A stretch of DNA of 64,000 nucleotides from Owenia fusiformis (taxonomy: Eukaryota > Annelida > Polychaeta > Sabellida > Oweniidae): positions 14,403,915 through 14,467,914 of the forward strand of contig CAIIXF020000001.1 of NCBI GenBank assembly GCA_903813345.2, in the 5' to 3' direction. The notes beneath the pieces were generated by a model. It was not told the DNA's origin. It was given only the letters and a program-made list of their open reading frames with translations, and searched no databases. Below are positions 48,848 to 61,939 of this stretch, piece after piece (position 1 is the first letter of the stretch; each line of letters starts with the position of its first letter). The translations under genes and the position numbers were made by a program.

Positions 48848-50465
48848 TTAATTAAACAAGATTGTAACCACTGGAGCTCCGTTTCAGAGTCTTTATTTCT
48901 GACAATTTTCACTGTCCATTGGTTTATCAGACCCTCGGAAAAATAGCGTCATTCTCTTGGCTTCCATTTGCTCAACTATACATAATTGTGTACTGTCGTT
49001 CATGTGGCCTAACACGGCGATGAGTTTGTCAATGAAGCGAAGATGATTATTTTCTTTACTTCTTTTGTCTAAAGATCAAGCTTGCTTAACTTACAAATTC
49101 CCATTCTTATCCTAGACCCAAGACACTGCCGTCAAGAACTGAAATGGAACTCATCTTATCATTGATTTATAGAGTCCAATTTCCAATTTGTCCAAGGTCA
49201 TCCACAATGAATTGTTTTCGTAAAGAATAGCCCTAGGAAATATAGTAAGTTCATTATTTTTCTTATAAATTGATTTTTCTTTTAATTTTCAAGATGAGAG
49301 TAAATCAATATTAGCACTTCTACGGAGGTTAAAATAACTAAACTTTTAAACTATATCAATTACTTTGCAGAACATTTTATTAATTTTTTTAAGTTATAAA
49401 TTCAATCAAGAATTCTGCTTGTACCGATATATATTGTCGATTTCATATTCAGTGTTGATACATTTCAAAATAAATAGATTATCTTTCTTATTTCTCATGA
49501 GATAAAGGGCATACACGCTCTCATTATTTATCCACGTAATGTAGTGTGAAAACTCCATTTATTCTGTTTAGTGGTTTGGGTTCCCTTGAGATTTCAAGAC
49601 ATATCGCAGCCTCTTCGTTCCTTCATAACAGAATCATTACTTCTGATAAATGAATCTTGAGCAAAAGAATGACAAGGATTTCAACCCCACAATGTACTAT
49701 GTACCCTTGCTGCAAGGATGATCAACCCGATTTCGATAATGTATTTTAATGTGTATTAAAGGCAGAATCAGATCTATAGGGGGTGACAAAATTGCAAGCA
49801 ACATGTACAATAACGCAGATGCGAGTAGGTAGTTACCAGTTTCACCACCAGGTGGCTCGTTCGGGTCAGATAGCATGGCGGGTATAGTAGAAAGTTCCCT
49901 TTAACTTAAATAACATCTGTTTTAGTGGCTCAATTTTCATATAACCCTTATGTATCTAATAGTTATGCAAATCAAAATATGTCCAGTAAATGAAAATATT
50001 ATCTGACCAATATAAGAAAAGATATTTCACTTTTTGCGATTTTGTAACATGGGCTCTATGGAGAATCAACCCGAACTAGAAGTCACACTTTCAAAAATAA
50101 TTAAATTTTCAAACTTGATAAACAATTTTCGAAACCATATTTCTAGATGTACTTTTAGATGTAGATTTCAAATATAACATCGCTTTGACTGAATTTTGAA
50201 TATTTAATGGCGTAAATCAAGACTTTTCTACTCGCATCTAGTCTATTGGCCTACCAATCTACTCTCTTTATGATCTCAAATACAATATCTCCAAAACGAT
50301 CGGATATATGTATAAATTATGTTTAAATTCTCCCAAATAATAAAAGTGAAAACCATAAAAATAGAAAAATAACACATGATAGTAAATAAAAATTTAAAGA
50401 TTTCCAGGAATAACCATGTACCTGAAAGATTTTTAGAAAATAGACATGACAGGGAATTAGTGGAA

Positions 50466-51041
50466 TACAGTAAAACCTGTGCATAGTGAATATTTTTTGC
50501 CGAGAAAAAGTTCTTTGTTAGTAGGTGTTCACTAAAGCGAGGATTGATATGCGGCATTTTGCAATATTAAAAAAGAGGAGGGATTAATCAATTTATTTGT
50601 ATTTTCTACCCATGATAACCCATGACACTCTAGCGATAAGTTTTTGATTTGTTGTTGTGTCATATACTTATTTTAGACTGACGGTCATCTGAATGGTTCA
50701 TCCTTTTATTATCAAATTTTAATCTCTTTTTATTAATTCTTTATAATCTCATCAAAATGGAATCCTTGGCACATTTGAGTCAGTTAAATGACTTTATTGA
50801 ATTAATTCAAGGACATGAAAATCTGCGAGAAATCTTATATCTACATTCATTGTTCACTAGAGACAGGGTAATTGATTTTGCCAAGATTTAGCGTTCACTG
50901 TTTACAATAGGTATGTGTTCACTATAGGATTTTCCTTGAACATGTGCGTCAATGGGAGAAAAAGGTTTTGCCGAATAAAAACGCTCACTGTTGATAGGTG
51001 TTCACTAGAGAGATGTGTTCACTAACTCAGGTTTTACTGTA
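50466..51041. mobile_element. Pogo-like MITE, 576 bp
   Basis: TACAGTAAAACCTGTGCATA at the left and the inverse of TACAGTAAAACCTGAGTTAG at the right, with TA borders. Inside, GGTGTTCACTA units recur near both ends. It is related to the shorter element at 6986-7153. Confidence 0.75.
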
Positions 51042-52112
51042 TTATGAGCCAAAATAAATATTCTAAAATTGAATTTAGTTTGCTCACTAGTTACGATTCT
51101 CTGATTCTGCTTCTAAAATTAATTCTAAATAATTCTAAATAATGAAATTATTTATTTTCATCTTCTCCCACAATCGTACATGCACCTGTATATGTTTTTA
51201 ACAATTATTCAGCGATAAACAACTTAAACCCTCTTAAACAACTTAAACCCTCTTTACTAAACTGAATGATTATGCTTTGACCCCCACATAAATATATTCC
51301 TTTATTCCTATATTGAACATGATCATCTCTATCTTTAACGTCAAAAGTGATGACATAAGTACTCATGTCATCAATTAAGTATTGACATTATCTGAACATC
51401 TCTTATTTTCGTCTTTTGCATGTTGTAATGTCATAAATCAGCTTCAGCCTGTCAGTTTGACTGATAGTTAATAAAAGTGTTACAAGAAGTTCAACTCCTA
51501 AATTAAGTATAGGTTTCCACTGTACATGCATGAGTGAGTTCTGGATGAGGCGTCCTTAAACCCCAAGAGGAGAGAATCATACCATTTATCCTTGGATGTG
51601 TTTACATTTTGTACTTGGGTTGGGATGTCATTAAAAATATAAACACGCAACTATTTGCGATAATTTCAACGCATTTGCACTAGTGTAGATAGAACTCTAT
51701 ATACTTATATTTTTCATTTTAGAACTTTTTTCTCATTTTTCACTGATCAGCTAGGATAATTTCGTCCAATTTTAGTCAACATAATTTTGCATTCTATACT
51801 TTCTGACCAATCAGATCACAGTATAGCCATGCTATACTTTAAAGACAGACTTGGTTATTCTGTGCATCCCCCTGCTGTACACTATGATTAAATGGCACTC
51901 TACTTGGCCAGATGTCGAAATGATTTGAAATCCAGTGTTTTCATATGGCGGTTTTGCCATATAATATGTGAAAGCGGTTAAAGAACAGGATATGATTGTC
52001 GTTTATTGAATGCTTTCCTTTACTAAATTATGGAATATTGTGTTTTATATCTTTATCGTATGATCTGTAAAATGAAGCCCTCTAATTGGTCAGGTCTTGT
52101 GCCGTAAAAATC

Positions 52113-52416
52113 GTTATTGCTACTGAGATTGTCCCCATTGATCATCTCCGTAGCAATACAGACAATATTGATACGGAGGGGACAATCTCAGTAGCAATAC
52201 AGAGAATTCAGAATATGTCCAAGGGATTATCTCCTAAGTAAAATGTATTGGTCTATGATCACACGATAAAAACGTTATAGAATGATTTGAAGTGCTATAC
52301 AGGATATATTCTGCTCTCGATATTCTTTATTGGCACTCGACTTCGCCTCGTTCCAATACAGAATTTCTCGAGCAGAATATATCCTGCATTGCACTTCAAA
52401 GAATTCAATAACTTAT
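52113..52416. repeat. Two adjacent hairpins (MITE-like)
   Basis: GTTATTGCTACTGAGATTGT CCCC at 52113-52136 pairs with 52178-52200. A second inverted pair, TTTGAAGTGCTATACAGGAT at about 52286 onward, pairs with about 52370-52400 around a CACTCGACTTCGCCTCG loop. No target duplication was resolved. Confidence 0.6.
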
Positions 52417-53136
52417 AGTATTGCTATTAGTTAAGTTGGTTGAATATTAGTAAAATTCACAAGAAGTCAATAGGGTAGCATAACCTCAGTTTATATCTTT
52501 GCTCTGAGCACTGATGTTATCTAAAAGGGACAACTCCAGAGGGAGAGTGTGATAAGCGAGGATCACAATCTATGTTTAAAGAAGTGAGATTTTTTTATGA
52601 TTGTAAACGACATGAAAATATTGAATAACGTCTGGCATTTGGTATCACGAGACTGAGAGCCGAGCTTAATTGCTTATTGTGTTCTCTTTAAATTAGTGTT
52701 GTCCCTTGCGTTTTTCTATGACTAAAATTATGTCGATTATGGTCTATAAAAGTAAATAACGTCCTTATAAATATGGGTCTTAATCACCTCACAAGGTATT
52801 ACGACCACCATAATAATATACTGGAAAAACTATGTATCAGTTTTACGAGGTTATATGGCGACATATGTTCTTCTAAATATTTGCAGACCCATGTTTCTAG
52901 GACCGCAATTGAATTATTTGTCAACATTTATCAGGATATTATAGGCGTCTAGCTTGTATTTTTGTCTTTACACAGTCAATAGATTTGGTTAAAATGTGTT
53001 ATTATAGTTGATGGACTTCCTATTAAGATCCATTAATTATATTAAAAGGTGAACGATTCTCTAGTATTTAACAAGAACCCCGTTTTGCATATTACCAAGT
53101 TCAGTCACACCGACCTGAAGAAATAAAAGTGCTTAC

Positions 53137-53223
53137 CAGTGAGGGGCAAAGATCTTGATACGGCGGGGCCACCGTTATTTCCGTGGACTCGGATAAAACC
53201 ACACGAGCCAGGACATGAATCTT
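53137..53223 (-). other. Candidate in-frame cassette exon of the peptide GPCR
   Basis: Read on the minus strand, a pyrimidine-rich tract and TTGCAG precede 53223, and ACTG/GTAAGC follows 53137. The 87-nt segment is open in the frame set by the phase-1 intron, so splicing it in would add 29 residues (Glu, then 28 starting DSCPGSCGF and ending SLPLT) and keep V306 intact. The segment is GC-richer than its surroundings. The insert would fall where loop 3 meets TM6, which would probably alter G-protein coupling. No homology was recognised; it may be a chance match. Confidence 0.35.
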
Positions 53224-54496
53224 CTGCAATTGGAAACGGAGAAAATTGAAGAAAGGGGAGTTGCTTATGTAACGAGAAATAACAATCCAATAAACTCCAA
53301 AGAGATCCCTACCCAGGGATCCCAAGTACAATACGGTCGTAAACGGAGGATAGGAACGTCATACGTGCAAAGGAAAGAACTCTTAGAGGGAGGGAAATTC
53401 AACAATATGTGTGCTACACAAAAACATCGAACTCGTGGGGAGAAGTGGGTACAATAAAGAAGTAATAGCTTCAATATTTATTCAATTCAACCCCTTGAAG
53501 CAAATTGCAATCTGATTGTTATTTGTTGTTATACACTTGACTTTCTCGTATATCCAGAATCATATCAACCATGTATAAGAGAAGTTATACTCCAGAGAAA
53601 TCATTTCAGAATTACGATATATGACAATAGTATTTCCTTTTCCTGTATCTCCTTTTTAATAAAGGGCAATAAATGTACTTTTTGCTTTCCGTGGACGTCT
53701 GTGAATTCTCGTTTCAAAGAATTATATTACAAGCTATTTCGCTAAGAATTAAAAATGAAATGAAACTCAGTGAAAATGCAATAGAGCGTTGGATACCTTC
53801 TTATAAAAGGATGAGCAAGATGTTCTCTTGTTCCATTGGATTAATTGTACCTTACTTAAAAATTAATTTATCAACTGACAATATTCAATACTCATGCGCG
53901 TTATCTTTATTCTCTTAATAAATCTATTTCTTTCCTTATCTTTTGCTAAATCAGGAAAAGTGACTTATCAGTGTTTTGAGTCCCATTAGAAATTCTCATT
54001 GCTTGAAACTGACATTTTTGTAATACATTCTACAGTGGATTTAATCAAATTGGCTTTTGTTACATAATTGATCGTGCGATTCGAATTTATCTTATGAAAA
54101 ACAATCGTGGGAATCCGTTGTACTAATTTTATTCTTTTCTGCGTTTTTATATAATGATCTATCTTGGTGGTATTTACTTTCAGCCGATATATGTTAAATA
54201 TCTGTAATTGATCTAAGACCAGTACTTACTACTTATACTTATAATTTAAAGGTGATCCCCCTGATGTGTTCAATATTTAAAGTCACATATTGTAATATTA
54301 ACCGATGTTATCTAAATGTGATATGTGAAATTTTTTATTTTAGTTTCAAAAAGTGCTTTTAGAAGGACTTTTCTTTCGAAAAATCGTGAATTTATTTCAA
54401 ACTAAATTCACAGGTAAAAAAATTCACATGTAAAAAACCATAGGTATCTATTAGTAAGCGATAATTCGGACCGATGCATCGCATTGATCAATAACA

Positions 54497-54897
54497 CGCG
54501 GTCCTAACTTCGACCGTTAATTTTAATTTTTGACCTACAGGATGTTTGAAAATCAAGGATTGCGACTCTCACACTGCACCGTTTTTCTCCAAACTTATAC
54601 CATTAAAAGCAGAACAAAATTGCCTTTCTGTCGATGCATTACTTATTGTAAAGAGTCCCTCGTTCTAGCAGCGTTTTGGTCCCCAGCTGTTAGAAGGCCT
54701 TCTTACAGCTGGGGACCAAAATGCCGCTGGAAGTAGGGACTAAAGTAGAGAATAATGTACCATCAGAAAGGGATTTTTGTTATGCTTTGAATGGAACAAG
54801 TTTGAAGAAAAACGGTGCAGTATGAGACTCGTAATCCTTGATTTCCAAACATCCGGTAGGTCAAAAATTCAAAATAACGGTCGAAGTTAGGACCGCG
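54497..54897. mobile_element. Foldback element, about 400 bp
   Basis: CGCGGTCCTAACTTCGACCG at the left pairs with the right end, and the arms pair over nearly the full length. The centre is a tight hairpin, TGGTCCCCAGCTGTTAGAAG/GCCTTCTTACAGCTGGGGACC read as two halves. No ORF. Confidence 0.8.
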
Positions 54898-55275
54898 TGA
54901 ATAAGCGAGACACGAACTTATCTCTGTTTGAAAATGGTTCAGAGAAAAATCCATTTTAAAATTTGATTTCTCAAAGTACTAGTCAAACATTCTTTGCAGC
55001 CATTCATAAGAACTAAAATTCCAGGTTCTCAGTTACTTTCAATCTACATTGATTTCAAGTGAAATTGATCGGACCTTGCGTAAAGGATAATATATGGTAT
55101 TAGGATTAAATATTTTCTTTGACAGTATTTTTCACATTGCAAATAACACATTTTACTTTCTGTACACGGGCAAGATATTTATCAATATACCTGTTTCTAT
55201 ATACTTCCATTTACAATTACTTCCTGCGAAAGCTATTTGGATTTTGATATAATAGCTTTCCCACGGAGCATTTGG

Positions 55276-55733
55276 ACAGCTCAATGATCGTGACCTTTGA
55301 AATCGAATTAAGTCGATCCGCGGCTTACTTTGGGTATCTAACTGTGTCTTACATCAGTATCATCAATCCGTGTAAGTATTGGAGCGCTGGAGTACTTCTT
55401 TTCCGATCAAGACTTCTAATTGTTAGTCGAGTGAATCGTTTTACTGCCAAATTCCAATATGGCGGTTTCTGCTCGGACATTTTCGTAAATCTCCGGAGGT
55501 CTCAAAATTCATTTCGTTCGTTGCGTATCTCGCACCTAGCAAACCGCCATATTGGAAATAGGTCTAAAAAACGTTCACTCGATGAACAATTTACAAGTCT
55601 TGATCGAAAAAGAAGTACTCCAGCGCTCCAATACTTACACGGATTGATGATACTGATGTAAGACACAGTTAGAGACCAAAAGTAAGCCGCGGATCGACTT
55701 AATTCGATTTCAAAGGTCACTATTGATCAGCTG
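55276..55733. mobile_element. Foldback element, about 460 bp
   Basis: The arms include GACCTTTGAAATCGAATTAA, GTAAGTATTGGAGCGCTGGA and CCAATATGGCGG, each with an inverted mate on the right side. The loop is about 60-70 bases around 55470-55540. Open frames in both arms are mirror by-products of the inverted repeat. Confidence 0.8.
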
Positions 55734-56899
55734 TTCACTTCTCCGTTTGAGAGCCATAAGTTTCAAAATCTAACATGGCTCTCGAAGTGAGTAAATTTAC
55801 AACACTTTTCCCCCTTTAATATCATGCATTGACACCCGAAAAATTGGTCCCGATTTAATCCTTTTTAATTAAACGTCATAGAGCGGTGTGATAAGGAGGA
55901 TATACTTTGTCAAACAAAGCTCACATTAAGACTTAACTTAGCTCCAAAGGGAGATTACGGGTGGGTGGTGAATCAGAATTATGACACTTATCGTCTTTAG
56001 CCTCTTACAAATGAGTTGTCATGGGTCATCCAGAACCTTCTATGATCAAACTCGTTTCTTAAAATTTAAGGATTACTTAGTTTGATTTTGCATGTCTTTT
56101 CAAAATAATGTATTTTTAGAGAAAAACCAAGAATCTCTAAAAAATCCACTACCCAGTCAACTAAGGGAACTTACACATCGTCAAATCACTGACAAATCAA
56201 ACCTTACATATTTTCACAGTGTTGGCGTATACCAGAAAAAGAAGTCTAATCGGACAAATTTCAAAGTCGATGGCCTTGTAGGTTGTGACGAAGCACTTTA
56301 CGTGTCCCCTCTCTTCACCTCTGTGGGAATAAGTATAATGATTGACTTTCAAACTGCACAATTTAGATATCTCACATTGCGTTTCTATTTCCGTTAGTTC
56401 GGTAAAACTACTACAGTAGAATATAAATGAATCTTTAATACGAAGAGGCAATTTATTGTAAGTCAGGCATTCTAAATCTCTTCTCGTTGAAAATGCGAAA
56501 CTAATGCATTTTTGGATGTGTAATGTCAATAACTGCAAACAATGGACCCAATCCAATCAGTCTTAAATAAATTGTGGATTAGCAATGTGTTCACTGGCAA
56601 GTATTTACACACATATAAGAATGCAATGATTTTTTCAAGCCAATTGGAACATGTTTTATCAGTACCCTTTGCATTCGCTTGACTTCGCTTCTCAAAAGAG
56701 AGCTTCGCCTTCAACCCTTACAATAAGGTTTTTGAGTCGATTTTCAAATATTTTACATATTTTTTTTCAATGTTTTTAATGAGTGTCAGGGTTTTAACTG
56801 AGTGAATACACCGACTCTAGTGTCAAACTTGGACTTCCACCCTCGTTTAGATTCAAACAACGGCGAATAATTCTGGGTTGACCTTTAACTGCTATTGGC

Positions 56900-57400
56900 A
56901 ATATTTTTTTATTTATTTTTTTTATTTTATTTATTTTTTATTCAAGTACTCATTTAATACATTTCAAGTACAATATATAAAAGAATACAAATGTAATTTC
57001 ACAAAAGTTTTATACGTAGAAATATGTACTATAAGTTTAAATAGATAATTATAATTTTACATGATCTTACAACTTGAACTTCATTCATACCCATTCAAAT
57101 TCATTCATTCATGCATTCTCCCACTCACACGTTGACTTTTACATTGGTATATCTCTTCAATTAGAGTCCTAATCATTTATTTTTATCAAACGAAACAGAA
57201 AATGTGGTGTTTTATTTATTTTTATTTATAAAAGTCTATATAGTGCATTTACATCGATACCCCTTGATCTAGGTGCTTAATGCTGTCTAGATACACTCTT
57301 AGATAATTGATACATTTGAAAAAGTAAGGTATTTCACTTTCTAAAAATGATTTGTATAAAATATATTTCACAATCAGTATACATAAGTTATTGGCAATAT
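56900..57400 (-). repeat. T-rich simple repeat and possible LINE/SINE end
   Basis: Runs of TTTTATT units at 56907-56942 precede ATTCAAGTACTCATTTAATA and other AT-rich sequence, like the reversed A-rich 3' tail of a retroelement. No reverse transcriptase motif was seen beside it. Confidence 0.35.
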
Positions 57401-57867
57401 GCTAGCCTATTAAATTTCAGATATAACACCAAGAATTATAATCTTTGTTATCTATACATGTTTATGATCGTTTTATTTAACCAATAACATGCTTCCATTC
57501 TAATCATGTTCCATTAAACGCTTGAATGAAGGTCTGACAAATGATCATTGCAATCAAGGAACTATATTAATATTATTTCATAAGTTAATCAACTTTTCAA
57601 CTTTCAGACGAGAATAATGTTATCAGAGAATGTTACAATAGCCTTATCGGGCATGGGAATTACAAATTGTCTTTGGCAAGACCAATGGTTAAGTAACTGA
57701 CATATTCATATTTAATCGTATTATACCAACATTGCATTGCTTTCGTAATTCCCTCCAGGATTTCGCATTAGAACTGAGCATTAGCCGAGCTCGTTTTTCT
57801 TGCACTGTTTTCACCTAGGCAAAGGCTTAAATCGTGATGTTCTTTACTTTTACTTTGATACCTGCTT

Positions 57868-58935
57868 GATCAGGGGGGGGGGGGGGATTTCTCAAAGATG
57901 ACCTTTCGTATCAGCACGTTCGAAAACAAATTCTATAAACAGGCCTCATTTGCCATTGAAATGACTCTCAATGTTCGCTATTAATTTATGAGTATTCTCT
58001 ACAGGTTTGGATCGAGTAACTTCAATAGCATTACCAGCCTTGGTATACGCAGCTAACGAAAATTGACCGGTACGGGTCAAAAGCTGGACCGGTACGGGTT
58101 AACGGTTTTATTTGAATTTAAAATAGCCATAACTTGCTCAATATTGACTTCCTCGTGTCTATAATTTGAAATATATGATGCCTCCCGATGCTTTTAAGTA
58201 CCCCAATTTTTTACAGATTTTTAAACGGACCAAAACTCTCTAAATGTGCATTTATGCTCTTTTCTCTCGAGAACGACTGTCTCATTTTCACGATAACTTT
58301 TATTTAGTACTTCTAACATATAAGATCTATTTTTCCCCATCAAGGTATGATGCAAATGACATGCTATTTACATCTTGTGAGTTTCAATGACGCGCGTTTG
58401 ATTTTATAAAAAATGCCAAACTTTGTGACAAAGAATTTCATCCTGCTTGCAGCGAGAAGACGGACCGGTTCGGGGCAATCTGCTTGCAGCGAGAAGACGG
58501 ACCGGTTCGGGGCAATAGCTGATGAAATGCTTTGTCACAAAGTTTGGCATTTTTTATAAAATCAAACGCGAGAATGAGACAGTCGTTCTCGAGAGAAAAG
58601 AGCATAAATGCGCATTTAGAAAGTTTTGGTCCGTTTAAAAATCTGTAAAAAATTGGGGTACTTAAAAACATCGGGAGGCATCATATATTTCAAATTAGAC
58701 ACGAGGAAGTCAATATTGAGCAAGTTATGGCTGTTTTAAATTCAAATAAAACCGTTAACCCGTACCGGTCCAGCTTTTGACCCATACCGGTCAATTTTCG
58801 TTAGCTGCGTATACCAAGGGTGATTACCGTAGTTTTGAAATAATGTGATGTTAACGCCATTTCCACGATTTCAAATTTTACTTTGTGCATGCACGGCACT
58901 GAGAGACCACGTGGTCATGATTGTTCTGAAAGATC
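57868..58935. repeat. Interspersed repeat, copy B, split by a nested insertion
   Basis: The left part (57868-58035) runs from the G run through GATGACCTTTCGTATCAGCA to CAATAGCATTACC. The right part resumes at ATTACCGTAG (58823) and runs to GAGACCACGTGGTCATGATT. Together they reproduce copy C (59071-59386) up to that point. Confidence 0.85.
58036..58822. mobile_element. Long foldback inserted into repeat copy B, 6-bp target duplication
   Basis: ATTACC flanks the insert at 58030-58035 and 58823-58828. The insert ends in CCTTGGTATACGCAGCTAAC and its inverse. The arms pair for several hundred bases; the right arm lacks about 120 bp present in the left (roughly 58295-58390). The centre is a direct tandem duplication of about 38 bp (GCTTGCAGCGAGAAGACGGA) at about 58445-58522. 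No ORF. Confidence 0.85.
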
Positions 58936-59070
58936 AACAAACCCCAGACTGAGAATGAATCCCACTCTCAGAATGATGACTATTTTTTGCGCGAACAATG
59001 TTTATACTAGCTATTTGATGACGCATGTACTATATTCTGCAACCCCTCACACCCACCGTTATAGAACACA

Positions 59071-59386
59071 CGGGGGGGGGATTTCCCAAAGATGACCTTT
59101 CGTATCAGCACGTTCGAAAACAAATTTTTATTAACAGGCCTCATTTGCCATTGAAATGGATCTCCAAACGTTCGCTGTAGTTTTATGAGTATTCTCTACA
59201 AGTATGGATCGAGTAACTTCAATAGTATTACCGTAGGTTTGAAATGATGATGTTGAACTGATGTTAACGCCATTCCCACGATTTCAAATTTAACTTTGTG
59301 CATGTGCAGCACTGAGAGCACGTGCTCATGATCCTGCAATTTGATTGGAGATGATGCGGGAGATGACGTAATGGGGAATCCCAGAA
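59071..59386. repeat. Interspersed repeat, copy C (most complete)
   Basis: Begins with a G run and ATTTCCCAAAGATGACCTTT and ends GATGACGTAATGGGGAATCC. It contains the segment missing from copy A and is not interrupted like copy B, so it serves as the reference copy. Confidence 0.8.
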
Positions 59387-61830
59387 TACGATAGAATATG
59401 AAAGAATTGTGGGAGCTACTCACAGTCTTCTTCTGAGAACACACCTTCAGTTGAAACAAGAGATAAGAAGGATGACCAATGGCTTATTTAATACCCGGGC
59501 CTTAGTATGTGTACCAAACGAAATGAAACGACTAGACACATTACACAAGATATCTATCAGAACAACTTTACCAGATGCGTTCAAATTAGCCTCCAGAGAC
59601 GAGACAGGCATTTTGAGGATGTTTTGTAAAATAGCTATAGAATCTTGGTCATTTGGAATAGATCGATGAAATTTGGATGAAAGAACATTGAAGAAGGTTC
59701 AATTATGCCTAATATGATTTTAAACCAATGCTGGATGATCAAGTTATTAAAATTTGTTTGGGTTAGCTTTTTTGGCTCACCCTGTACCTTTCCCCATTTG
59801 CTGTGATCCATTTCAATGCAATATGTTTATGTTTCAAGCCGCTCACGTTTGCATAATGAGTTATTGGTCTGACATGATAGCTATCTTAGAAACTTAATTT
59901 AAAAAGGCACCCCCATAAAATTTCTTTATATATTCATTAAAACTAGAAATATGGTACAATAAATGAAATCAGTTTGTGTTTACAACTCTTCTATAGCTCA
60001 GTCACTATCATTTTTATGATTAATAGTTTATGGGGCAATAAAGATACCAATTTTGAATAACTTATAAGATTTAAATCTCATATCACAAATAAGTTGATGT
60101 AAAATTGATCCACTCAATATTATAGTTTTTATTTATTAACTCAATGGCAAAGACCGCGTTTGGAATAGTTCCTGATGTGTGACGTCATTTCTATGTTCAA
60201 GTGGTAAAAATCTCATCATTAGCTGATGTAATGTCAAGATTGCCATGAAAACTTCATTAAAGATATGGTTATAAAGGAATGGGAAACGAAAAGGGGCAAA
60301 AATAGCTTCTCATTTTTGGCTATATAACTTTGCTTTTATTTCCCGTAGCGGAAATTGAGATTGAGATAGATACTGCTGAATTTACGGGTCTGGTAACAAC
60401 CTGCCGAAGTCTCGGAAACAACTTCAGACTCTTGTGCCTTCGTAACAACTAGCACTTAAATATATTACTTTGACAGCTATGTACTGAATTATGTAACTGA
60501 TGACTTTTCATCAATTCTTGTTATGAATAATAAAACATGCGACTGTATTAATGAAATCGCCCTCACTTAGAACTCTATAAACAACTTATGAAGGCATTTT
60601 TAAATTTTTTGAAATTCAATTTTGATTCTTAAATTTAAATTATAATTACAACTTAAGTAAAACCAATTTGGCATTAAATGACAGAAGATCATATTTTAGT
60701 TTATTTATTCTTGTGTAGCATTGCCATGGCGGTCCTTATTTTCATGTGTCATTTGGGTACGTCTTGAACTACAGAACGAAACTTACTTTTCATCGCCGTG
60801 CATGTATCAGTGTATTCATATATCATACTCCGACTGAAAATTTATCATTTGACCACCATAGAAAACAGACTCGTCGCTATGGCATCATAAATTCGTTATA
60901 TTTTTAAATACCAGAACAACCGTTACTATTTATAGTTTTTCGAACACCGATATCATCACGCCTTTTGATGATTCTCGATCGTGAAATACAATTAAGGATT
61001 GTTTGTTAAGCAATTGATTTTTTCTAGTCTTACTTCGTTGAAACTTTATAAAAGCAACGTCTTTATATAGAGTAGAGTAGATAGTATTTCGAAAAACAGT
61101 CAAGATCTGCACTTTTAACCCAAACCGTTTCTGTAACTTAAGTGAGGAATTAAATCGACGATTCTGTTGTCTTCTGAGCTATTTTTCGCAAACATATACA
61201 TTTTCTAAAACATATGATACCGATATACGTTTGTGAGAAAAAACGTAGTGGGGATTCTGCCTACAACGCGTGAGATAGGGAAAAAGAAAAATCATACCTT
61301 CGACGTTCCGACATTTTGTTACGAAACGAACCGTTTCGGTAACCAACGTAATCGAGCGGATCACCAGTGCAGAAATCGAAGAAACTTTAATATTGTCATA
61401 TACGGTGACATATCTATCATATCTTAATTAATATTTTCAGGCATACAATATGTAATATATCTGGTTCTGTTACATCTAAGTGTAAATGTCACATCCGATT
61501 AAAAGGTACATCTGGTATAACTACCTTGATTCAGATGTCCATTTATCGAAATGACAAATGTTCCAATTAACCTTCTAAGAGTCATTTCTACACTATTCAT
61601 CAGAGAAACGAATCTGTTATCCTCCTTTGTATACACGATATGCTCTTTAATTAAAAACCAATAACTAAAAGGTAGCTAATTAGTACCCTATACCTTTGCC
61701 GTGATTACCCATTTTCTCTTTGAATGGAGGAAAGCAGATTTGTAACGATGATGATTTCATAACCATTTCATGATTTGATGACATCATGCATTATTCCCGT
61801 TAAAAGCACGTGGTTACACAGAAGCATTAT

Positions 61831-61939
61831 GTTATAGATAAACGACGAGTCTTGGGTGAGAGGAAAAATAATGGCCAAGGTACGATAGCCACGAGGGCAT
61901 TATTTTCTCCTAAGACCCAAGACGAATGGTTTATCTAAC
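61831..61939. repeat. Short foldback, arms of about 42 bp
   Basis: GTTATAGATAAACGACGAGT at the left is the inverse of the right end ACGAATGGTTTATCTAAC with minor changes; the arms also share CTTGGGTGAGAGGAAAATAAT-like sequence. The loop is about 25 bases. Weak inverted similarity extends into both flanks. Confidence 0.7.

Noticed and set aside
53215-53457. 80-codon plus-strand ORF
   Set aside because: No recognisable domain, and it overlaps the antisense splice-bordered segment. Neither is proven, but the minus-strand reading has matching splice signals and phase.
55272-55720. Opposed ORFs of 129 and 72 codons
   Set aside because: They are mirror images created by the arms of the foldback at 55276-55733.
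59409-59669. 86-codon plus-strand ORF
   Set aside because: No recognised domain; it begins beside repeat copy C, has no start context or partner exon, and may be a transposon remnant.
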